Shown: positions 25,589 through 36,457 of the stretch, piece by piece
Layout of the letters: each line of letters starts with the position of its first letter
How positions within the stretch are numbered: the first letter of the stretch is position 1
Origin: Paragordius varius
Lineage: Eukaryota > Nematomorpha
DNA: 64,000 nucleotides
Assembly: GCA_964247055.1 (NCBI GenBank)
Contig: OZ176056.1
Coordinates: 3,906,001 to 3,970,000 of the forward strand
Direction of reading: 5' to 3'
Made by a program: the position numbers and the translations under genes
Notes under the pieces: model-generated
Databases searched by the model: none
Seen by the model: the letters and a program-made list of their open reading frames with translations, nothing else
What the model was told of the DNA's origin: nothing

Positions 25589-26809
25589 ATGTCGAGCTTG
25601 CGCGGATTTTTATTATTGATAGTGTTTGGCATTTCGTTTGTTGTTTCTTTGCCAGGTAATTAACTTATTATATCTAATAAATTAGAGATTACCATTAATT
25701 TTAACAGCTTTTATGTTAAAATAGCTTATTTTTTTATTTTTTCTTTATTTGAGCATCAAAACATTAATAATATTCTAAATCTATAATTGTCAAGTTCAAT
25801 GGTAAATTTTTCTTAAAAATTTTTGCGAAATATAAAACATCAACTAATTTTAAAATTTTTATCTGCTCTCACCGCCAAAATGCAATTTTTAACCCTTATT
25901 TTAATTACGGTTTATTTTATTTTGTAAAAAAAATTATCTATGGTTAGAAGAGGTTCAACATTTGAAAGTAACTGCTACAAAAGTTGATGGACCTGAGAAT
26001 CGGTATAAAATAGCTTGGGACTGGCATCCCTCATATGATAGCGCAGATTTGTACGTTTATGATAGCACAGGATTGTTTTATGATCACACTAATGTAAGTT
26101 ATATTTGCATGTTTATTTGATGAGATTTTAGTTTTTCATAATTTTATAAAATAAGTCTTATATTTTTGCTATATTAGGTATTAAAATTTATTGTTTATTT
26201 ATATATATACATATTATATGATTATATAAACCCTAGAGGGTGTCCAACACAATTGGGTTTGTGGGTTAATTTGATAATTTTAACATTAATTTACAGAAAA
26301 AGTTGAAATTATTCAGACAAAGCGTAAAATCATATGGAACATTTTTTTAAACACAATCCTATTTTTCAACCTTATTTCTTATAAATTCGTAACAATTTAA
26401 AATACATAACTTATTGAGTTATTTTGCGATTTGAAACAGTTATATTCAAAAAAATCTAGTTTTAAAAATTAAAAAAATTTGCCTTTATATTTTAAATTTT
26501 GTCAGTATTTAGTGTAATTAATATAACCTCGTAACATTTTACCTGGAACCCTTTAATTTATTTTCGTTTTCTGGTAAACCTTTTCAGATTAATCAAAAAA
26601 ATTATAGGGCCTTTATCTATGACATTATATGCACCAAAAATACGGTAAAAGTTATATTAAATTTATTTTTTATATAACATTTTTAGTTGGCTCAGTTGGA
26701 TTATGAAGTGAATTTCAAAAAACATGTTAACGAAATCTTTAAAATCAAGCTTGTTTACCATTTCAAGGATAAATCAAAGTACACCATTACAACTCAGTTT
26801 TCTACTTAA
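25589..26809 (+). CDS. Small secreted protein, three exons, unknown function
   Basis: Exons 25589-25655, 25948-26093 and 26687-26809 are joined by GT-AG introns with matching phases and give 111 aa. Residues 1-22 form a strong signal peptide (hydrophobic core FLLLIVFGISFVVS, then LPE). The mature part of about 89 aa is hydrophilic and cysteine-free, with alternating patterns that suggest beta strands (YKIAWDWHPSYDSADLYVYD; then FKIKLVYHF and YTITTQF). A small beta-sandwich (Ig or fibronectin III-like) is possible, but this is only inference. AATAAA lies near 26855. The family was not recognised. The coding call rests on splice phase, the signal peptide and G+C contrast. Confidence 0.75.
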
Positions 26810-27157
26810 AGAGCATCTATTTTAATGTAATTTGCATATTTATTAGTAAATAAATTAGATTGGGAATTTATTATATATTTTAAATTAATTACAATATATA
26901 ATATAGCAGATTGACAAATCATAAAATTACAATTAAGGTAAGCGTCAATTGAAAAATTTAACTGGCCCAACTTGATAATCTCCCAATTTTAGGTTAATAA
27001 CCAATATTGTTTAAAATATTTTTTAAGCAATAACACTAAAGAAAATATTTTAGAATTGCTCAAAGATCTCGCCCAGATTCAATATAGAAATATTTATTCT
27101 TCTCCTGTGCAGACTAATACCAAAATTTTTGGATAAATTTTGAATTGAAGACAAAGG

Positions 27158-27189
<32 letters not shown>

Positions 27190-27981
27190 ATAATTCAGGA
27201 ATTATCTAGTCAAATATCTAAAATTTTACTAGTTGGTTCTCATTATCAAATTATAAATTGCACAAAATAAAGTCGAAATGTCATGCAATGCGATAAAAAT
27301 TACGTTCTATATTTAAAATGACATGAATCCCTATTATCAAATTGAAAATAGAGTGGAATTTTCTCATTCTGAATTAAAAAGTATCACAAAAAGTGATTTA
27401 TCTTTATGGCTAATGAGTGAATATCACCAAAAAACTTAAATCTAGGAATATATTTCATAGTGTGGTTAAAGGTTAAAAATCTTTATTTGGGCAATATATT
27501 AATTTTAAGTTTGATCTATGCGTTTAAATAATATAAGCACGTTTTAAAGGTTAAGAGCTGTTTAAATTGAATTCAGTTGTCATTTAAAAATTTTAACATT
27601 AAAGTAATAAAAAAATTATAAGTAAAATATATAGCACACGACACTTAATATTTCAAAAACTATATTAAAAGTATATAAAATTCGAAATTTACATAAAATT
27701 CAAATATATGCCTATTATTAACTTATTTATAATAATAAATATAATTATTACAATATAATGAAATAGTGGTGTGGACCTCAGGTGTTTTTTTCTCAAAAGC
27801 TTTATATATTTGTACCGGCTAAATTTTAATTTTAAAAATTTAAATCAAAATTCCTTCAGAAAAGTTAGAATATTGTAATAGGGTAGATAGAAAAACTAAA
27901 GCATATATAATGTTAATTTTATATTTCATTACAATTTAAGCTTTTTACAAAAATATTTTTAAAGACTGGTTCATTTATTGA
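26810..27981. other. Non-coding spacer before the Tc1-like element
   Basis: No exon or known repeat recognised beyond a (TA)n run at 27159-27182. Confidence 0.6.
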
Positions 27982-27994
27982 TATACCATTTTTC

Positions 27995-28275
27995 ATGCAA
28001 AAACATCATTTTTTCAACCAAATGCAACATTTTTTCAAGCAAACGCAACATTTTTTCAAGCAAACGCAACATTTTTTCAAGCAAAGACAACAATTTTTCA
28101 AGCAAACGCAACATTTTTTCAAGCAAAGACAACAATTTTTCAAGCAAACGCAACATATTTTCAAGCAAACGCAACAATTTTTCAAGCAAACGCAACATTT
28201 TTTCAAGCAATTACAACATTTTTTCAAGCAAATACAACAATTTTTCAAGCAAACGCAACATTTTTTTCAAGCAAA
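27995..28275 (+). repeat. 21-bp tandem array, left arm of Z1 (about 13 units)
   Basis: Consecutive 21-bp units, CAAGCAAACGCAACA followed by six T. Variants have GACAACAATTTTT or AATACAACA in the second half, and the outermost unit starts CAACCAAATGC. Because 21 is a multiple of 3, several frames stay open and translate as periodic peptides; these are not genes. Confidence 0.95.
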
Positions 28276-28661
28276 TATAACAAATTTTTTGCACCAATTT
28301 TTTTGTCTTATGACAATTCTATAATTATTTATTCAATCTTAAATTAACGATTAGTGGAATTTTAGCGTTGAATTATTATATTTATTTTTTATTATAAAAT
28401 TATTAATGGTAAAATAATTTCCAAACATTTTAATTTTGCCCTAATATTCTATATATTTTATTTAGATCAACTTTATTTTAATATACAAACATATATTTTA
28501 AATATTTGACTTTTTTAATCTTTTAAATGTATAACCTATGAGTTTCAATATACACTTTTATGCAAACTACTTGCAAAAAATCGAAATAACTAATGCGAGA
28601 ATTATATATTATAAATTATATATATATGTAAAAATATTAATTTATTTTTTGATTAACAATA

Positions 28662-29720
28662 TTAAATATGATTGTATGGGAGGCCCCCAGCAGCGTTTAC
28701 CATATTATTCATCATTTTATTAAAATACTGGTTACAATCATCAGATGTAATAGTTTTTACACCTTCTTCCAGGAGGTCACATATCTGCTGATTATTATTT
28801 GGGTCAGACAACCGCTGACGCACGTATAATTTAATTTTGGAGAACGAAAATTCAATAGGGTTAAGCATGTATGAGTACGGAGACAAGAAGTGACTGCCAT
28901 ACTCAAAACTAGATGCAAAATCCTTTATTGCATCTTTTTTATGGATAGTAGCATTATCCATAAAAAATATTATGTTAATATAATTATTCTCCTTTAGATA
29001 TTCGCATAAAGATATAAAAAATTCATTAAATATATTAGCATTAACGTTTCTCATTGTCTCAACTTTAAAATAAACATATCCTGTACGGCCCATGGCCCCA
29101 ATTAAGGTTATATTACGCCCCCTTGACATGGGGATAACAATGTTTGTCCTGGATCCTCGCTTCGATCTTCCTTGAGATCTGCGTAAATGATTATTCAATC
29201 CAGTTTCATCAATAAATATAATATGTGATGTGGTGGAAATGTTTTTTGTGTACCACAAACTATATTCTTTCCTTAAATTGATACTATTTGGATCATTTAC
29301 TTTATTAATTTCTCTGTGCGTTAATTTTAACGTTATTTTTAACTGAATTAACGCTCGATGGATACTAGAAAGAGATATATTAATATTTTTTTGTTCATAA
29401 ATTAATTGTCTGAGTTCTTTTAGGGTTGTTAGAGGATTAAGCTCAATTATATTTTCTATGAAATCGGTAATGTTTTGGTTTATTTTTAATATTCTTTGAC
29501 CACCACGAGGTTTATCGATAATTTCACCGGCGGTATTAAATTTAGAAACTAGGCTTCGAGCGGTGTTATAGTTGATTTCCAAATCAATAGATACGTTTTT
29601 TATACATTCACCATCAAAACACACCCTTTTGATCAATCTTGTTTTATCTTGAACAGTTATTTTTTTAGTATGATTATTTCTATAACATTAAAATATAATA
29701 TACTGTTTTGACAAATCCAT
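28662..29720 (-). CDS. Tc1/IS630-like DD34E transposase with a putative 24-nt intron
   Basis: Cuts and pastes its own element. Proposed exons are 29720-29704 and 29679-28662, giving 344 aa, a normal length for Tc1-type transposases. Without this splice the frame has no ATG: it would begin at a TTG near 29636, with a stop upstream. An N-terminal helix-turn-helix region occupies about residues 15-115 (ECIKNVSIDLEINYNTARSL; then IIDKPRGGQ). The catalytic triad is Asp163 (FIDETGLNNH), Asp247 (FFMDNATIHK) and Glu282 (LNPIEFSFSK), with 34 residues between the last two. No frameshift or stop was seen in the main exon. The stop lies 128 bp from the left arm. The tiny intron (GTATAT...TTATAG) contains an in-frame stop, so it must be spliced, or else the start lies elsewhere. 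Confidence 0.92.
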
Positions 29721-30261
29721 GTACGTATTGAATAATTTTGAAAAAAACCAAGCAGACGAATTTTAAAGTTATAATGTAAATTATTTTTTAAAGATCTAAA
29801 CGCTTTTGTTATTATTTTCAGTATATATGAAAAATGCTTATTTTTTTACTGTTTTTATATTTCATTTGCATTTAATCGAAAATGACAAATATACTAACTT
29901 AAATTGAATCTCAGACTATAAGCTAGTTATTATATTGATTAGTTTGCGTAAAACATATAACTATTTATCTATTTTATCAATTAAAAATAAACTTAAAGGT
30001 TTATATACGTTTAAAAGATTAAAAAAGTCAAATATTTAAAATATATGTTTGTATATTAAAATAAAGTTGATCTAAATAAAATATATAGAATATTAGGGCA
30101 AAATTAAAATGTTTGGAAATTATTTTACCATTAATAATTTTATAATAAAAAATAAATATAATAATTCAACGCTAAAATTCCACTAATCGTTAATTTAAGA
30201 TTGAATAAATAATTATAGAATTGTCATAAGACAAAAAAATTGGTGCAAAAAATTTGTTATA

Positions 30262-30472
30262 TTTGCTTGAAAAAAATGTTGTTTTTGCTTGAAAAATTGT
30301 TGCGTTTGCTTGAAAAAATGTTGTCTTTGCTTGAAAATATGTTGCGTTTGCTTGAAAAAATGTTGCGTTTGCTTTAAAAAATGTTGCGTTTGCTTGAAAA
30401 ATTGTTGTCTTTGCTTGAAAAAATGTTGCGTTTGCTTGAAAAAATGTTGCGTTTGCTTGAAAAAATGATGTT
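30262..30472 (-). repeat. 21-bp tandem array, right arm of Z1 (about 10 units)
   Basis: Reverse-oriented copies of the left-arm unit (GCTTGAAAAAATGTTGCGTTT). Ten units are present against about 13 at the left, so the two arms have changed copy number independently since the element formed. Confidence 0.93.
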
Positions 30473-30511
30473 TTTGCATATATATATAATAGGTATAAAT
30501 AAGTATTCTTA

Positions 30512-32275
30512 TATACCATTTTTCATGCAAAAACATCATTTTTTCAACCAAATGCAACATTTTTTCAAGCAAACGCAACATTTTTTCAAGCAAACGCAAC
30601 ATTTTTTCAAGCAAAGACAACAATTTTTCAAGCAAACGCAACATTTTTTAAAGCAAACGCAACATTTTTTCAAGCAAACGCAACATATTTTCAAGCAAAG
30701 ACAACATTTTTTCAAGCAAACGCAACATTTTTTCAAGCAAATACAACATTTTTTCAAGCAAACGCAACAATTTTTCAAGCAAACGCAACATTTTTTTACG
30801 CAACATTTTTTCATCCAACGACAACATTTTTTCAACCAAACGCAACAATTTTTCAAGCAAACGCAACATTTTTTCAACCAAAGGCAACAATTTTTCAAGC
30901 AAACGCAACATTTTTTCAACCAAACGCAACATTTTTTCAACCAAATACAACATTTTTTCATCCAAACGCAACATTTTTTCAAGCAAACGCAACATTTTTT
31001 CAACCAAAGGCAACAATTTTTCAAGCAAACGCAACATTTTTTCAACCAACGACAACATTTTTTCAAGCAAAAACAACAATTTTTTTAGAATAAAAAACCA
31101 TTTTTTTTATTTTAAGACATAATAAATTTAAAGTTAGTGTAAATTTTTAGCGTAGAATTGTGTTTTTTATTGTTTTATCATCAATATTTGATGGTATGAT
31201 TGATTTTCAAACATTTTAATTCAGCCCATAAATTGCATTATTTATTTATAAATATTTTTTTCTTTTACAATTTAAGTTTCACCTAATCAATCTATACTGC
31301 GCTTCAAGATTGTTCTTTTACATTTTAACTTAGTCCTAGAACACTTCAAGTTGATCCTTCAATATTTAATTTTGATTCTACGTTTATTAATGAGGCAATA
31401 AAATATTCCTTATTCAATCATTTAAACCTATTTTTTTATTTAATCTAAACCTTTAAGTGAAAACATTTCTTTCATAAGAACCGTATATCCTTATTATTTT
31501 CTATAAATTAATATTAAAAAATATCTATATTTTGTGGGTTATTGATGGTAATATTTAGTTTAAAACAATAATAAATTTATAATATTGATAAATTATAGAA
31601 AATTTTCAAACAAAGTTGTTTTACTATGAAAATATTAATTTTGATTCAAAAACTAATAAATAGAGATATTATATAGTTTAAATTTAAAAAATAGATAATT
31701 ACACACAAAAATAACGGTTGTATGGAAACTGCAAAAAATGTAAGGAATTTTAAGCGAAGGATAACTTTAAATTTTTAAAGAGAGTCTTAAAGCGCAAATG
31801 TATTGGATAAAAAAAATATTTATAAATAAATAATGCAATTTATGGTCTGAATTAAAATGTTTGAAAATCAATCATACCATCAAATATTGATGATAAAACA
31901 ATAAAAATCATAATTCTACGCTAAAATTAATTTACACTAACTTTAAATTTATTATGTCTTAAAATAAAAAAAATGGTTTTTTATTTTAAAAAAATTGTTG
32001 TTTTTGCTTGAAAAAATGTTGTCGTTGGTTGAAAAAATGTTGCGTTTGGATGAAAAAATGTTGCCTTTGGTTGAAAAAAAGTTGCGTTTGCTTGAAAAAA
32101 TGTTGCGTTTGCTTGAAAAATTGTTGTCTTTGCTTGAAAAAATGTTGCGTTTGCTCGAAAAAATGTTGTCTTTGCTTGAAAAAATGTTGCGTTTGCTTGA
32201 AAAAATGTTGAGTTTGGTTGAAAAAATGTTGCATTTGGTTGAAAAAATGATGTTTTTGCATGAAAAATGGTATAT
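30512..32275. mobile_element. Non-autonomous relative of Z1 (element Z2)
   Basis: Perfectly inverted outer ends: TATACCATTTTTCATGCA at 30512 and TGCATGAAAAATGGTATA at 32275. The arms are 30512-31263 and 31808-32275. The 21-bp array is about 26 units at the left (30535-31085) and about 12 at the right (31990-32255), with units alternating CAAGCAAACG and CAACCAAACG. The unique inner arm (TTTTTAGCGTAGAATTGTG, TTTTCAAACATTTTAATTC) is a diverged match to that of Z1. No transposase. Its centre is occupied by a nested family T element (31291-31805). It lies 15 bp from Z1, tail to head. Confidence 0.88.
31291..31805. mobile_element. MITE family T, copy 2, nested in Z2
   Basis: The left end ATACTGCGCTTCAAGATTG and the right end AGTCTTAAAGCGCAAATGTAT are an inverted pair matching family T. 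Subterminal TCCTAGAACACTTCAAGTTG is one diverged 21-bp-type unit. It sits between the two arms of Z2. Confidence 0.6.
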
Positions 32276-32928
32276 AATAATAATTTGTTTAGTATTTTAT
32301 GTTAAACGTGACGATGATTTTATGATTTAGGATGTAGGACATCCTATTTATATATTTATTTGTCATCATATTAAACTTAAAGATGCCAATTAAAAACGCA
32401 ATGCAAAAAAATCATTTTTTACCTTTTATATTAATCAATAATAGAGACCTAAGGTCTAACCCTTTCTCTATAATTTTAGGAAATAGTATGATGTAGGATG
32501 TCAATATTTTATAATCAAAATATGTTATTTTAGGGAGTATATTAAATGTTACCACTTTTTGAATTTCACTCAAAAAATAAATTATTTATGCTTTTAACTA
32601 AAATAGAATTACACCTCAGATTTTAACCATATTTTTTAGCAAAATGTATTTTTAATTTTTTTTTTAAAGTTAAATATAGTAAAATATGAACTAATCACAA
32701 TATTTTTTGCCTATTTTTCACTCAAAACTTGCATATTCATAGAAATAATATTGAGGTTTTCTATAGATAGATTGTTATCCACAACACAAACAAACACATT
32801 ATAAATAATTAATAAATAAATCCTAAATATATTTATTAGCCATGTTTCATCATTTTTACCCAATATCTCTGGTTTCATATTAAATTATACTTTTTTAACC
32901 TAAGTAAAAACCCATAAACTAATGTATA
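32276..32928. other. Region upstream of the GPCR gene
   Basis: No exon seen. Presumed promoter and 5' UTR of the following intronless gene; no confident core motif. A short palindrome (AGAGACCTAAGGTCTA) lies near 32445. Confidence 0.5.
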
Positions 32929-34293
32929 ATGGCAAACTGCGTAACATTTAACGATATAGACCGTTACCCTGATATAGCCTATAATGAATTTAATAAATAT
33001 GCCTATGTTGTCCTCTTTGTCCTTGGTTTATTCGGTAATTTTTATGGATTTCGTCTAATCGAATTCCAAATGAATCAGGCTTCGCCTAACTCAATTACGC
33101 CCATTCAATACAGACAAGGGGGCCTGGTGGTGAAAAAAAATTCATTTATTACTGGGTTCTCAAAGTTAAGCACTAACCAATACTTGTTAAAATGGTTTTA
33201 CCTGATAAATTTGATTAATACATTATTAATGGTACCTGCACCCATCCTTCAAATCATGGGAAACGCTGATAGAAATTTGATTTGGGGCACCCGAAGTTGG
33301 AACTTTTATTTGGCCCGTGTCAATTATCTTATTGCAAAAAGTTGGATAAGTTTTGGATTTTTGATTTACATCATATTCTTTGCTAATGAGTTAATTGCAC
33401 ATTTTAAACCGTTTGATTATCGGACGCTTGTTACAAGAAAACGTGTTAATTGGATTCTCATGATTTGTATTGTAGTGTGCTTCTTGTGGCACATTCCAAC
33501 CTTTTTCTGGATGAAAACTCAGATAGCTGATTTATGTGTTAGTAGGAATGACCTTTTAAACATCAAACAGAAACGAGGGTACCGATTTTTTCCACCTACC
33601 ATAAATTTCAATGCATCAAGTATTGCTGTGTGGTTCCATAGAACAGATCCACTTGGTACAAAATCACGGAAACTAAATATTCTTTCGAAAGCATATGAGA
33701 TTACCAAAGAGCTCTGCCTAAAAATCATACCCTTTCTTACCGTTTTCATAGCCAAACTCGTGTTGATTAATAAAAACAGAAAGGCCACGGCAACCATACA
33801 ATCCTACAGTAGTGTGGGTTTATCTAAAAGTCTTACAAACATTTCGGCAGCACAAGAAGTTGGAACCGGGAAGAAATCTAGTAACATTGGGCACGCCATT
33901 AAGCATAAATATAAAGCTAGCCTGAACGCTCTTGTAAATTTTGGACAGACACCGAATGCCCCTAATGTTAGTACACCCTCACCAAATGGCACATGGTATG
34001 CAAGGAAAAAGCAAAAAAACGCTGAAAATTTGAAAACTCTTGTAGTTTTATCGGTCGAATTCGTTTTCCTCTTGTTACCCGTATCATTGATTACTATGGT
34101 GTGGGATTTTATTGCCCCGCACTTGCCCGGAGGCTTAATTGCAACCTGGTTTATTTCTCTTAGTTTGCTGGAATACATTTACGTAACATGTACCTTTTAT
34201 ATCAATGTTCTATTCAATGGTTTATATAGAGAATTGGCTTTGAAATCCTTGAGACAAGATATTTCAATGATCAAAAATTGGTTTCATAGATGA
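32929..34293 (+). CDS. Rhodopsin-family (class A-like) G protein-coupled receptor, single exon
   Basis: Membrane receptor of 454 aa, uninterrupted. Hydrophobic helices lie at about 24-43 (with GN at 36-37 as in TM1), 87-109, 129-153, 173-193, 258-281 (internal Pro268), 369-390 and 404-430. After TM3 the usual DRY position reads NELIAHFKPFDYRTLVTRKR, closer to peptide receptors of the FMRFamide type than to amine receptors. TM7 ends NVLFNGLY in place of NPxxY. The third cytoplasmic loop (about 282-368) is long and Ser/Thr/Asn-rich. G+C is clearly above the surroundings. AATAAA follows at 34428-34433. The ligand is unknown. Single-exon structure is frequent in lineage-expanded invertebrate receptors, and a retrocopy is also possible. 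Confidence 0.88.
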   Translation: MANCVTFNDIDRYPDIAYNEFNKYAYVVLFVLGLFGNFYGFRLIEFQMNQASPNSITPIQYRQGGLVVKKNSFITGFSKLSTNQYLLKWFYLINLINTLLMVPAPILQIMGNADRNLIWGTRSWNFYLARVNYLIAKSWISFGFLIYIIFFANELIAHFKPFDYRTLVTRKRVNWILMICIVVCFLWHIPTFFWMKTQIADLCVSRNDLLNIKQKRGYRFFPPTINFNASSIAVWFHRTDPLGTKSRKLNILSKAYEITKELCLKIIPFLTVFIAKLVLINKNRKATATIQSYSSVGLSKSLTNISAAQEVGTGKKSSNIGHAIKHKYKASLNALVNFGQTPNAPNVSTPSPNGTWYARKKQKNAENLKTLVVLSVEFVFLLLPVSLITMVWDFIAPHLPGGLIATWFISLSLLEYIYVTCTFYINVLFNGLYRELALKSLRQDISMIKNWFHR

Positions 34294-34829
34294 ATGATTT
34301 CTTCATTTAGCTCAAAAATATGTGCTTTAACACCAAAAATAGAATTTGTGATGCTATCCAAATCAATTAAATTGTAAAATGCAAAAAAATTGTGATAAAA
34401 ACTTTTATTACGTTAAGTGTTTCTTTCAATAAATGCCAAAATCATTGTTAAATATTATGGCGCTCATTTTTTATTACAATGGTTTCCGAAATATGAGCTT
34501 TAAAAGCCTAAAAAATCTTATTTTTTGAAAAAATTGCGATTCAAAATCTTTGCCATTTTTTTAACCAAGCCATAACGAACGCAAATCTTTTGAGATAAAA
34601 ATTGAATTGGTTTGTGCACTATTTATCTCACCCAATTAATATATCCATGTCTTATATGGTATTAAAGTAAAGCAAGTAATTTTTAGAGTATAAAATGCAT
34701 TTAATAGACCGATGAGGCTTATATTAAAATTTGAGATTTAGTTTACAATATAGTAAAAATATATAACAAAATTTAACCATAAATACACTAATATAAACCA
34801 TGCATATTAATTATAATGAGGCTAATACA
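34294..34829. other. 3' flank of the GPCR gene
   Basis: Holds the poly(A) signal at 34428 and no further supported feature. Confidence 0.6.
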
Positions 34830-35960
34830 TGGATATAGACTGCGATCGAAATCAGGGGGTATAAAAAATAACTTGAGGTGGTGTCTTTAGTTTTGGCCCT
34901 TAACGAGTAACAAGTTATTGATACTTTTGTGGTAAGTCCTCCATATCAGATAATGGCAAAATTTTCGCACATTATTTAAATAAATTTTTTCGTGAAAAAT
35001 TCTTCATTCCAAAAAATATCACTAAATATATTTCTATAAAAAGCGAAAAAAATATTTTTTTTAAAACTTTAATATTTAGATGTAAAGTCTTTAAGTCCCA
35101 TTCTTTTGCTCTTTTAAAATGAGCTATTCTCTTAAAAAACGGAAAAATGCCATGATCGCGGGATAAAAATATTAAATATATGCTAAATTTTGACATCAAA
35201 AAAGAATATTTATAAATGCATACTTTTTTAAAAAATTTAGCAATTGTTGAAGCGTATCTCCTACTATTTTCATGATGGAAACTGTTTGAAATTTCTTTTG
35301 GATATTATAATTGATGCTGAACATTTCTATTACTTCATGATTTAAAGGCTTTTTTACTTCAAGATTTTGCATTTTTATTAAAAAACTCAATTTAGTTTAA
35401 CATAAATTTAAAGATGATAAATTTTAATCAACACTCTGAAGTGATAGAAATGTTCGGCATCATTTAATTACCTAGTAAAAATGTTTTTTAGCATCTTAAA
35501 TTGTTATTATCTTCCCATCATGCCTCAAACTATTATTTAGGCTTCAGAAAAATCTGCTAAAAATTAGATTTTTTAATAAGTTAACATTTTTAAAAAATAT
35601 TTTTAATTCAAAATTTAATATATATTGAATCGCGCAATCGCGAGAGCCTCATTTTAAAACAGCGTAAAAATTTGGGACTTTCGGAGTCCACCTCCAAAAT
35701 ATAAAATTTTTAAAGATATAGTTTTATTTTTTTATAGGTAGTTTATATTATATTTTAATGATATTTTTTGGAATAAAGCATTTAACTTTCAAAAAAATTT
35801 TATTTAAAAAAATGTGCAAATTTTGCCATTTTCTGATACGGAGCTCCTACAAAAATGTTAACTTTCTTATATCACACCCAAGGGCCAAAAGCGCCATGAT
35901 AATCCTGATACATTTTCTTATGATGTATATATATATATTTTAGCAGGTTTTGTGGACACT
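34830..35960. repeat. Large fold-back (palindromic) element
   Basis: Two imperfect arms of about 550 bp face each other around 35390. Left blocks GATGCTGAACATTTCTATTA, GGCAAAATTTTCGCACATTA, CTCCATATCAG and TTTTGGCCCTTAAC are the reverse complements, with mismatches, of right blocks AGAAATGTTCGGCATC, TGTGCAAATTTTGCCATTTT, CTGATACGGAG and AAGGGCCAAAAGC. Single arms of the same family lie at 980-1540, 21530-22020 and, reversed, about 37120-37175. No coding sequence. Confidence 0.75.
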
Positions 35961-36003
35961 GTGTATATTGGCATCAGTTAATCATGAGTATATTAGTGAG
36001 TGG

Positions 36004-36108
36004 ACCAAAAAATTATATTTATCTGTAATATGCAGATGTAAGCACCTCGTTTGTTATTTTTTGGGTAGCCAATATGTGGTTCTCCTCGACATTCTGTGGT
36101 CCCTGAAA
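36004..36108 (-). CDS. Possible isolated coding exon, frame undecided
   Basis: Minus strand, after a good acceptor (TTTTTCAG at 36115-36108). The stretch has much higher G+C than its neighbours. Two frames are open: one gives GPQNVEENHILATQKITNEV and ends after a further seven residues, the other gives CRGEPHIGYPKNNKRGAYIC. Upstream exons would have to lie between here and COX7C (350 bp away, divergent) or beyond it, and none was identified. Listed as a candidate only. Confidence 0.25.
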
Positions 36109-36457
36109 AATTAAAAAATATCAAATAAATTTATATTTTATGTTTTAAATATTATTTTTACAAATTCTTGGTAACAGAATATGCTAAAAATAATATCAGT
36201 TTTCCCTTTTATTGCTGTCCTAGAAAAGTTTTAACTTTTGCTTTTTTGAAACATTGATTACACTGTAAAGGTAAATTAATTATTTAGGCCATTTACACTC
36301 CATTACCTTTAAGGGTAAAATGAATAAAATTTATAAGAATTATTCACACTTTAATTCTATTTTAATAAAATTTAGTTATAATAATTTTATTTTAAATATG
36401 TAATATTGTTGTTTTCCCTCATATTTTCATATTGTAATTATTTTGTGCCCATAACAT

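Larger units (their letters stand above)
27982..30496 (-). mobile_element. Tc1/IS630-type transposon with 21-bp-repeat inverted termini (element Z1)
   Basis: Inverted arms at 27982-28533 and 30003-30496 flank a transposase read on the minus strand. The left end is TATACCATTTTTCATGC; the right end is partly overwritten by (TA)n (GCATATATA ... GGTATA). The outer part of each arm is a tandem array of a 21-bp unit, CAAGCAAACGCAACA plus a T6 run: about 13 units at the left and 10 at the right. Inside the arrays a unique segment of about 230 bp is almost perfectly inverted (for example GATTAGTGGAATTTTAGCG at the left). TA target duplication is likely. The intact transposase and near-identical arms suggest recent activity. 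Confidence 0.9.

Noticed and set aside
30381-31088. Open frames of up to 235 codons on both strands (also at 27971-28324, 30190-30644, 30536-31079, 31986-32330)
   Set aside because: They are translations of the 21-bp terminal arrays (periodic KQTQHFF, LLEKML or CCVCLKK peptides). A 21-bp unit cannot shift frame, so several frames stay open without selection.
33519-34178. Antisense frames of 92 and 124 codons
   Set aside because: Shadows of the GPCR coding sequence on the other strand.
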